Below are positions 1-5,625 of a stretch of 37,402 nucleotides of DNA, piece by piece. Each line of letters begins with the position of its first letter. Within the stretch, counting starts at the first letter, position 1. Under the pieces are notes generated by a model. The model did not search any database. It was not told the origin of the DNA and saw only the letters and a list, made by a program, of their open reading frames with translations. The position numbers and the translations under genes are program-made. This DNA is from CAZEDL01 sp964585245 (GTDB lineage Bacteria; Patescibacteriota; Patescibacteriia; Magasanikbacterales; GWA2-37-8). The DNA is taken from the NCBI GenBank assembly GCA_964585245.1, contig CAZPCV010000008.1, forward strand, positions 1-37,402, given 5' to 3'.

Positions 1-84
1 GTACTTGGCTTTGCGACAGGGGCAAAAACCAACTCGTTTCTTTAATTAGCTCTTAAATCTAGTTAATAGTTGCAGGGTTTTTTT

Positions 85-122
85 AACAAAAAACTCCCTC
101 GCCGGTTAGGACGAGGGAGTTT
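85..122 (-). terminator. Intrinsic terminator of the zinc-ribbon gene
   Basis: Perfect 11-bp stem (arms 91-101 and 112-122). On the minus strand it is followed by a run of six T then GTTAAAA. It lies 17 nt past the stop of the 139-468 gene. The plus strand has no T-tract after the stem, so it acts on the minus strand. Confidence 0.85.
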
Positions 123-138
123 GAAGATGTAGCTATAA

Positions 139-468
139 TTAGCTATTGCGGCGAGCCTGCATGCAGTCTCGGCAATAAACTGGCTTATCACCAGTTGGCT
201 GGAAAGGCAATTGGGTAATTGCAGATCCACAGGTTGCACAGTTCAAATTGACGCTGTACATCTGACGGGCTGGACGAGGTCCGCCCATGCCACGGCCCAT
301 GCCGCCACCCATACCACCGGTACGAGATTGACGGAAGGCGCGGTTGCAGTCTACGCAGTAGACTGGACGATCACCTGAAGGTTGAAACGGCAGCTGGGAA
401 ATGTGGGCGCTGCATTTTGCGCAGGTCATGTCCACATCGTACATTTGCCGATCGGTACCAAAAGTCAT
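139..468 (-). CDS. Double zinc-ribbon protein with glycine-rich linker
   Basis: A small soluble protein of 109 residues from the ATG at 468. It contains two near-identical modules, each with two CxxC pairs: MTCAKC...YCVDC, then LNCATC...YCRDC. Each also has a conserved LPFQPxGDxPVYC stretch, which is typical of treble-clef/zinc-ribbon folds. A Met/Gly/Arg-rich linker (GGMGGGMGRGMGG) joins the modules and resembles RGG-type RNA-binding linkers. The two modules clearly arose by duplication. The reading frame can be extended to a TTG at 495, but neither start has a Shine-Dalgarno sequence; I prefer the ATG. The gene has its own consensus promoter and terminator. The exact function is unknown; nucleic-acid or protein binding through zinc is an inference from the fold. 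Confidence 0.8.
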   Translation of the reverse strand: MTFGTDRQMYDVDMTCAKCSAHISQLPFQPSGDRPVYCVDCNRAFRQSRTGGMGGGMGRGMGGPRPARQMYSVNLNCATCGSAITQLPFQPTGDKPVYCRDCMQARRNS

Positions 469-603
469 AGTGTTGTTTGCTTGGTTTGTTCCCAAAATGT
501 TTTTTGAGATGCTTTATTAATATTCGACCTCCCGCGCCGGTTGAATACCGGTTGGCGAATAAACGTTTGGGAACTTTGTGATACTCCGTTACCCAAATTT
601 TAT
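469..603 (-). promoter_or_regulatory. Long structured 5' leader of the zinc-ribbon gene
   Basis: The promoter at 610-638 implies a leader of about 135 nt. It holds a 9-bp stem with one bulged base (566-574 with 588-597) and a 5-bp hairpin CCGGT/ACCGG (537-551). A GGGAGG stretch (plus-strand CCTCCC at 528-533) lies far from the start codon. I recognise no known riboswitch. Most leaders in this window are much shorter. Confidence 0.4.
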
Positions 604-609
604 GAAAGT

Positions 610-638
610 AGTATAGCAGAAAATAACGCGACTGTCAA
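610..638 (-). promoter_or_regulatory. Sigma70-type promoter for the zinc-ribbon gene
   Basis: On the minus strand, TTGACA (plus 633-638), a 17-nt spacer, then TATACT (plus 610-615). The -35 is consensus and the -10 has one mismatch. Predicted start is near 603. Confidence 0.8.
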
Positions 639-675
639 CTAGCTCTTCCTGAGTGACGACTCGCTCTCTATAGAT

Positions 676-1182
676 TTATTTTTCAACATTGAGCATGGCG
701 GAACCCCCACCGTCACAGGTAAGAGGTACGCTGTCTGTGCCTGGCGCCACGAGTACCAGGTAGCCATAGGGGCGAACTGTATAGATCGTTTTGCCCAAGC
801 CGATTTTGTGCGCTACGGCGTCGCGGTTATCTACCATAAATTTAACGCCTTTTTTTAAACTGATCATGCCAGGCGTGCTGCTGCATTTTACCAACTGGAA
901 ATAAGCCCCCAGCGAGCGGTAATAATTCAAGGCTTCGCCATAATTTTTTGGAGTGAAGGCGGTTTTGGGCGGCTGGACAGTGTCGCTCATTTTTTCTGTA
1001 GACGAAACAGCTGGGGAGGGAATATCATTATTTTTTATATCCAATGTAGAGGTAGTAATGGTATTTTTCGTCGATTCAACGGGTGCGACGGTAGTAATTA
1101 AACGGTGCCAGGCAACGTATCCAGCCAAGACAACGATTAGTGCTGCTGCCCCTAGAAGTACATTTTTATATTGTTCTTTCAT
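676..1182 (-). CDS. Membrane-anchored cupredoxin-like protein
   Basis: 168 residues from the ATG at 1182 (MKEQYKNVLL). The open frame extends further to 1320, but that stretch is not protein-like and overlaps the upstream gene. An N-terminal transmembrane segment (about residues 8-28) is followed by a Thr/Ser/Pro-rich spacer. The extracytoplasmic C-terminal domain reads KGVKFMVDNRDAVAHKIGL ... PLTCDGGGSAML. Its beta-strand pattern, with a His after the VDNRD strand and Cys-x6-Met near the end, recalls cupredoxins. The second copper histidine normally between Cys and Met is missing (Gly instead), so type-1 copper binding is doubtful. It is the last gene of the minus-strand operon, 22 nt after the HAD gene. 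Function unknown. Confidence 0.7.
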   Translation of the reverse strand: MKEQYKNVLLGAAALIVVLAGYVAWHRLITTVAPVESTKNTITTSTLDIKNNDIPSPAVSSTEKMSDTVQPPKTAFTPKNYGEALNYYRSLGAYFQLVKCSSTPGMISLKKGVKFMVDNRDAVAHKIGLGKTIYTVRPYGYLVLVAPGTDSVPLTCDGGGSAMLNVEK

Positions 1183-1204
1183 ACTTTTTGTTATTAAATA
1201 AAAA

Positions 1205-1837
1205 TTAGATAGAAAAATGCTCGTAAATTCGGTCTGATAATTCAGTGGGGCTAGTAACAATGGCCATGGGGCTGCCCTTTCGCAACGTTTCGGATGTATG
1301 AAACCCCCAGGTGACACCAATACTGGGAGTGGCTACTGCTGCAGCTTCGTGCAGATCCCCCAGGGTGTCGGTAATAAACAAGCATTTTTGTGGGGTAGTC
1401 TGCCAGTCAGCACAGAATTGTTCAATTTTTTTGGATTTACTGTGGCCTACATCGCCACCTAGGATCTCGGAAAAATATTCGTTGAGCCCGTGCTGCTCTA
1501 AGAACGATTGAATAGAGCGGTTATAGGTAGCCGAGACTATTGCCAAGCGAAATTGTTCGGCGGCTTTGATTATCAACTCCTTCATGCCTGGTACCGGATG
1601 GTATTTTTGAATACCACTGGTATATGCATCCATGTAACTTGCCAACAGTCGCTCGCTGGTAGCGACGTCAGTATCCTTAAGAGATTCAAAAATATTTTTT
1701 TCAAATTCCTGTCGATATTTTTCGGGAGTTAAATCGGCAGAGTGAAAAATTTTTTTATTTAAAGAAAGACAGAGGTCAAAACTGCTTACCACAACTCCAT
1801 CAAAGTCAAACAATAGAGATCGTTCTGCGCTATGCAT
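1205..1837 (-). CDS. HAD-superfamily phosphatase, phosphoglycolate phosphatase-like
   Basis: 210 residues. Haloacid-dehalogenase motif I is FDFDGVV (Asp11 nucleophile, Asp13 acid/base). Motif II is in VSATYNRS, a conserved Lys lies in HSKSKK, and motif IV is FITDTLGDLHEA. The segment between motifs I and II is helical (LNKKIFH ... GIQKYHPVPGMKEL), a C1-type cap like that of Gph/YjjG-type phosphatases. Such enzymes dephosphorylate small metabolites such as 2-phosphoglycolate or nucleotides; the substrate cannot be read from sequence. It starts 4 nt after the stop of the upstream coiled-coil gene, so the two are probably translationally coupled. Confidence 0.85.
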   Translation of the reverse strand: MHSAERSLLFDFDGVVVSSFDLCLSLNKKIFHSADLTPEKYRQEFEKNIFESLKDTDVATSERLLASYMDAYTSGIQKYHPVPGMKELIIKAAEQFRLAIVSATYNRSIQSFLEQHGLNEYFSEILGGDVGHSKSKKIEQFCADWQTTPQKCLFITDTLGDLHEAAAVATPSIGVTWGFHTSETLRKGSPMAIVTSPTELSDRIYEHFSI

Positions 1838-1841
1838 ATGA

Positions 1842-2195
1842 TTAACTCCCCTTTTTAAATTTTACGGTAAATACTGGGTCGTATACATTGTGGTATTCGT
1901 CTTGCACCTCCACATGATCCCCTTTCATGAGCAGACTTAGCGCCGCGTCGCTTAGAAGCATCGTGTCAGATTCGAGATCGGTTTTAATGGCATCAAGCTG
2001 GTTGAATTCACTGGCAAATTGAGCCTTAACTGCTGTTTCAATCTGTTTCTTTTTTTCTCGTAACGCTTTCAATTTTTCTACGATTTCAGTATATTCGGCC
2101 GAACTCGTGAGGGCATCTTTGTAGGTAGTTTTTAAATCTTTTTGTTTTTTCTTACCGACTTGAATGCGGCTAAAAATTTCTTGGATGTCGACCAT
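1842..2195 (-). CDS. Small coiled-coil protein, conserved hypothetical
   Basis: 117 residues, highly charged and helical. Residues about 10-80 (GKKKQKDLKTTYKDAL ... LKALREKKKQIE) have heptad-like spacing and should form a coiled coil. The C-terminus (EYHNVYDPVFTVKFKKGS) looks like a short beta tail. There is no signal peptide or membrane segment, and I recognise no catalytic motif. I recall similar proteins with the VKGxxVEV...PVFxVxFKK ending from Patescibacteria, but have not checked this. It sits between another coiled-coil gene (6 nt upstream) and the HAD gene (4 nt downstream). Confidence 0.75.
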   Translation of the reverse strand: MVDIQEIFSRIQVGKKKQKDLKTTYKDALTSSAEYTEIVEKLKALREKKKQIETAVKAQFASEFNQLDAIKTDLESDTMLLSDAALSLLMKGDHVEVQDEYHNVYDPVFTVKFKKGS

Positions 2196-2201
2196 AAAAC
2201 T

Positions 2202-2558
2202 TTATTTTTTAAAAGTAATAATAAATCCTTTTTTACCTCTTTCGCCACCAAGGACGTGAGGATTAAGTGTGTCATTTCTAAACATTGCTGCTTTTTCTCT
2301 TATTGTTTCGTCGATAGCAATCTCTTTTCCAGCAAAATGTGCCTCAGCCAAAATTTTTTGGACTTCAGTTTTGCTTTCAACTCCGTTTTTTTGAATTATT
2401 CTTGTCAGTTCTCTAGCCCGTTCTTCTTTATCATCAAGTACTGATGTTAGAAGTCTAAAATCCGGACGATTTTTTTCTGTAATACTCTGTTCGGCCATTT
2501 GTGTTAAGCTTGCTCTAATTTCTGTTGTTTCTTCTAGCAATTTTTCCAATTCCGTCAT
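2202..2558 (-). CDS. Small helical protein, conserved hypothetical
   Basis: 118 residues, rich in Glu/Lys/Arg and mostly helical (MTELEKLLEETTEIRASL ... DDKEERARELTRIIQK). It has a short C-terminal strand, GKKGFIITFKK, echoing the VFTVKFKK end of its downstream neighbour. The two proteins are of nearly equal length and 6 nt apart, so they may be distant paralogues or partners; that is inference. No known domain is recognised. It lies 22 nt after the dus stop, inside the same minus-strand run. Confidence 0.7.
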   Translation of the reverse strand: MTELEKLLEETTEIRASLTQMAEQSITEKNRPDFRLLTSVLDDKEERARELTRIIQKNGVESKTEVQKILAEAHFAGKEIAIDETIREKAAMFRNDTLNPHVLGGERGKKGFIITFKK

Positions 2559-2580
2559 TTGTTTCTTTGCTCAGAGCTTG

Positions 2581-3564
2581 TCATACTGCTTTGTTACTTA
2601 AAAAAAATTTTATTTTATCTTCTACCTCGCCAGCAGTCGTTGCTTCCATCAAGTCGATTCGCAATTCTTTGGCCCCATCAAAACCGTTTACATAGGCTTT
2701 AAAATGTTTTTTCATCACCTCAAAACCTTTTTTGTCATAAAATAATTCTTCAAAAAGCGTTGCGTGTTCTACCAGCACCTCTAGCTTTTCTTTCATACTA
2801 ACGACTTCGTTGTTTCTTTTTCTATTAAACAACCAAGGATTACCAAAAATTCCCCGGCCGATCATCACTCCATCACAGCCTGTTTCCGCCACGCGAGAAG
2901 TAGCTTCGGTTAGATTTTTGATATCACCATTGCCAATAATTAACGTTTTGCTGGGAGATGAGTCAACCGAATCGCGAATCGCCACCGCTTTCGCTACCTC
3001 TTCCCAATGGGCTGGCACAAGTGACATTTCTTTTTTGGTACGAGCGTGCAGTGTGATGACGGCTACTTCGGTTTCTAGAATGGTTTTGAGCCAGGTATCA
3101 ATAATGTTGCTATTATACCCCAAACGAGTTTTTACAGAAACTGGCAATGGGCCGGCCCCGCGTTTGGTTTCGCGTATTACCGCTTGGGCCAATTTCGGCT
3201 CCAAAATCAAACCGGCGCCCGAACCTTGTTTACAACTCACACTCTTGTCTGGGCAGCCCATGTTAATATCGATACCATCAAAACCAAGCTCCTGAATCAG
3301 GAGGGCGCTCTCATAAAAATGTTCTGGGGTAGAACCAAAAATTTGGGCGACTATCGGACGCTCGGCTTCGGTATACCAAAAATCAGTTAATAATTCTGGT
3401 CGCCCCGGAGAACACAATCCGGTAGCCGAAACAAATTCAGTCCAGGTGACATCTGGCTTGCCGTATTTGGCAATAATGCGGCGAAAAGCGGCATCGGTAA
3501 CATTGGCCATGGGAGCCAGGCAGAAAAAAGGGCGAGGTAAATTTTTCCAAAAGCCAGAAACCAT
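2581..3564 (-). CDS. dus: tRNA-dihydrouridine synthase
   Basis: 327 residues. An FMN enzyme that reduces uridines in the tRNA D-loop with NADPH. The N-terminal FMN-binding strand is FFCLAPMANVTDAAFRRI. The catalytic-cysteine motif is INMGCPDKSVSCKQGSGAGL, and phosphate-binding segments are GNGDI and GVMIGRGIFGNPWLF. Length is normal for the family. The start is ATG at 3564, just before the conserved N-terminus, with no Shine-Dalgarno. It follows pgl by 44 nt and precedes the two coiled-coil genes, so it is probably co-transcribed. The NADPH it needs is what the nearby pentose phosphate enzymes make. Confidence 0.93.
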   Translation of the reverse strand: MVSGFWKNLPRPFFCLAPMANVTDAAFRRIIAKYGKPDVTWTEFVSATGLCSPGRPELLTDFWYTEAERPIVAQIFGSTPEHFYESALLIQELGFDGIDINMGCPDKSVSCKQGSGAGLILEPKLAQAVIRETKRGAGPLPVSVKTRLGYNSNIIDTWLKTILETEVAVITLHARTKKEMSLVPAHWEEVAKAVAIRDSVDSSPSKTLIIGNGDIKNLTEATSRVAETGCDGVMIGRGIFGNPWLFNRKRNNEVVSMKEKLEVLVEHATLFEELFYDKKGFEVMKKHFKAYVNGFDGAKELRIDLMEATTAGEVEDKIKFFLSNKAV

Positions 3565-3608
3565 ATCTTTAATAGTCTTTCAATACCAATAAATTTGGTG
3601 CAAACTGA

Positions 3609-4268
3609 TTATTTAAAAAAATAAATCGTCAAGTCTGAATGTTCTAATAATTTTTTAGCTGGAAATTCATTAATTGTTTTTGATCCATGTAATAGCTCCT
3701 CTATGGACGATTCTTTCTCTATTCCGCTCACGAGTAGCAATATTTTTTTGGCACGCAGGATAAAGTCGAGGGTCATTGTAACTCGTTCGCGAACTGGCGG
3801 ATTAGGTGCGGTTGGGTTGATGCTATTGATTACCCTTTCGCTTGCAACGAGTGAATATATATCGTTCGGAAAAAGCGAAGCGGTATGCCCATCGGATCCG
3901 AGACCCAAAATTACTAAATCAAGCGAATCGTTTGGCACTACGTCTAGTTCTGCACTATACATTGAAGCCGCCAAGTGTGGTGGCAATAATGTATCAACTG
4001 GGTGTAAAACCGCCTCTTCCGGCAAGCTGTCACGAATGACTTGATAATTTGAATCTGGATTATCAAACGGCACGCAGCGCTCATCAACCAAAAAAAATTC
4101 CGTCTTGGCAATGTCTTCAAAATGCAATTCTTGATAAATTGGCAAAGGGGTTTTGCCGCCAGACAAACCAATATATACTATTTCTTTTTCACTGTTGCAC
4201 AGGGCTTTGATGTAGGAGGTGCTTGCCTGTACAAAATCTTCTTGGTTTGAAAAGGTTTGGTAATGCAT
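3609..4268 (-). CDS. pgl: 6-phosphogluconolactonase
   Basis: 219 residues. Hydrolyses 6-phosphogluconolactone to 6-phosphogluconate, the middle step of the oxidative pentose phosphate branch. DevB/Pgl-type motifs: GLSGGKTPLPIYQEL (sugar-phosphate loop), FFLVDERCVPFDNPDSNY, and LGLGSDGHTASLFP, with the catalytic histidine in GHTASLFP. Length is typical of bacterial DevB. The flanking steps of the same pathway are encoded by the fused zwf-gnd gene on the opposite strand about 1.4 kb away. It is probably the first gene of the minus-strand operon, with a candidate promoter at 4282-4310 overlapping the glnA terminator tail. Confidence 0.93.
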   Translation of the reverse strand: MHYQTFSNQEDFVQASTSYIKALCNSEKEIVYIGLSGGKTPLPIYQELHFEDIAKTEFFLVDERCVPFDNPDSNYQVIRDSLPEEAVLHPVDTLLPPHLAASMYSAELDVVPNDSLDLVILGLGSDGHTASLFPNDIYSLVASERVINSINPTAPNPPVRERVTMTLDFILRAKKILLLVSGIEKESSIEELLHGSKTINEFPAKKLLEHSDLTIYFFK

Positions 4269-4281
4269 ATAAATTTACATC

Positions 4282-4310
4282 ATCCTAACAGTAAATTTGA
4301 ATAAAAACAA
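4282..4310 (-). promoter_or_regulatory. Candidate promoter for pgl operon
   Basis: On the minus strand, TTGTTT (plus 4305-4310), a 17-nt spacer and TAGGAT (plus 4282-4287), ending 14 nt before the pgl start. The -35 overlaps the T-rich tail of the glnA terminator. Weaker than the other promoters in the window. Confidence 0.4.
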
Positions 4311-4329
4311 CCCCGTTATAAGCGGGGCT
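4303..4329 (-). terminator. Intrinsic terminator after glnA
   Basis: Minus-strand hairpin with arms CCCCG (plus 4323-4327) and CGGGG (plus 4311-4315), 7-nt loop, followed by TTGTTTTTATT. It begins about 20 nt past the glnA stop. Confidence 0.75.
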
Positions 4330-4348
4330 GTGTGTCAAAAATTGAAAA

Positions 4349-5362
4349 CTATTTTCGGCAAGCAGTATCTAAAATTACGCTGCACACCTGATACGGATCG
4401 GCATTGGCTGCCGGGCGGCGATCTTCCAGATAGCCGCAGCCATTATTAGCGCTCGCCATAGGGATACGGATCGACGCACCGCGATGACTGACGCCGTATT
4501 TGAATTCATGGATACCACAGGTTTCGTGTCGGCCGGTAAGTCGTTCGTCGTTATGAGCCCCATAGACTGCGATGTGCGCCTCGTGTCGCTCGCCGAATTT
4601 TTTGCAGGCAGCTTCAATTTCTGCGAGGCCGCCCGGAGCACGCATGGCGGCAGTGCTGAAATTGGTGTGCCCGCCAGATCCGTTCCAATCGCCTTTAATC
4701 GGTTTGGGATCAAGCGAAACACTATAACCATACTCTTCGCCCAAGCGGAGCAAGAGCCAACGAGCGATCCACATTTCGTCACTTAGTTGCAGTGGCGGCA
4801 GGGGGCCAATTTGAAATTCCCATTGCCCCAGCATCACCTCGGCATTAATTCCGCACAGTCGTAGCCCGGCATCAAGGCAGCTTTGCATATGTGCCTCTAC
4901 CAGGTCGCGTCCATTTACAGCTTCTAGGCCTACGCCGCAATAAAAATCACCCTGCGGTTTGGGAAAGCCGTCCTGGGGCCAGCCAGCCGGTTTACCTTTT
5001 TGCATCAGCACATATTCTTGTTCGATGCCGAACCAGGCTTCTTCGTGCGCATACCGTTCGTTCAATTCCCGCAATTTAGCGCGTGTGTTGCTAGGGTGAA
5101 TCGACCCATCGGCTTTAAAGACTTCGCACATCACTAATAAGTGAGGCTCGCCACGAATCGGATCTTTGACAAAGTGCACCGGCCGCAGCAAACAGTCGCT
5201 GAAATGTCCTTCGGCCTGCTGCGTGCTAGAGCCATCAAATCCCCACTCCGGAATATCAGCCAGTGTAGAAACATGACCCTCTATTACTTTTGTTTTGGAG
5301 CGTAATTGCGCAGTGGGCTTGGCACCATCGAGCCAAATATACTCCGCCATGATTTTGGACAT
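4349..5362 (-). CDS. glnA: Glutamine synthetase, type II (eukaryote-like)
   Basis: 337 residues, the length of GSII enzymes rather than the roughly 470 of bacterial GSI. It makes glutamine from glutamate, ammonia and ATP. GSII signatures: AEYIWLDG near the N-terminus, PEWGFDGSSTQQAEG, the metal/glutamate region WFGIEQEYVLMQ, NAEVMLGQWEFQIGP, GDWNGSGGHTNFST, and NNGCGYLEDRRPAANADPY at the C-terminus. Codon use is more GC-rich than its neighbours, which suggests transfer. It has its own terminator downstream and a hairpin terminator in its leader. An ATG at 5350 is an alternative start. Confidence 0.93.
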   Translation of the reverse strand: MSKIMAEYIWLDGAKPTAQLRSKTKVIEGHVSTLADIPEWGFDGSSTQQAEGHFSDCLLRPVHFVKDPIRGEPHLLVMCEVFKADGSIHPSNTRAKLRELNERYAHEEAWFGIEQEYVLMQKGKPAGWPQDGFPKPQGDFYCGVGLEAVNGRDLVEAHMQSCLDAGLRLCGINAEVMLGQWEFQIGPLPPLQLSDEMWIARWLLLRLGEEYGYSVSLDPKPIKGDWNGSGGHTNFSTAAMRAPGGLAEIEAACKKFGERHEAHIAVYGAHNDERLTGRHETCGIHEFKYGVSHRGASIRIPMASANNGCGYLEDRRPAANADPYQVCSVILDTACRK

Positions 5363-5395
5363 ATGTGTCTAAATTAGAAATAAGTGATACATAAT

Positions 5396-5422
5396 TAAAA
5401 AATCCCGATCAAGTCGGGATTT
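5396..5422 (-). terminator. Terminator-like hairpin in glnA leader (possible attenuator)
   Basis: 9-bp perfect stem AAATCCCGA/TCGGGATTT (5400-5408 and 5414-5422) with T-tracts on both sides. It lies between divergent genes, where no gene ends. On the minus strand it sits about 35 nt before the glnA start. A possible minus-strand promoter (TACAAT, plus-strand ATTGTA near 5479-5484) lies upstream. It could be an attenuator for glnA or the end of a small RNA. Confidence 0.6.
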
Positions 5423-5565
5423 ATTTTTTAAGGGCTTCAAAAAGAGTGGTGGAAACTAGAATTGTTTTTGCAAGTGAAAATTGTAGCATATGATTGATAA
5501 TAGCGAATTGAAAAAAAAGAGCAAGGATAGTTATCCACTTTTGAGAAAATTAATATTTTATGGGT

Positions 5566-5594
5566 TTGTGCAGAGATGTTTCCAATGATATAGT
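5566..5594 (+). promoter_or_regulatory. Candidate promoter for zwf-gnd-tkt
   Basis: TTGTGC (5566-5571), 17-nt spacer, TATAGT (5589-5594). Predicted start near 5601, 25 nt before the chosen ATG. This supports starting the protein at 5626 rather than at the upstream ATG at 5560. Confidence 0.5.
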
Positions 5595-5625
5595 ATTTAA
5601 AATTGACTATATATCTAACGGACGT

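Noticed and set aside
1..83. Possible tail of a plus-strand gene running off the left edge
   Set aside because: All three plus frames stop between 43 and 57; none of the short tails is recognisable, so no coding call is justified.
676..1320. Longer version of the cupredoxin-like protein starting at 1320
   Set aside because: The extra 46 residues are read inside the HAD gene and lack sensible composition; the ATG at 1182 begins directly with the membrane anchor.
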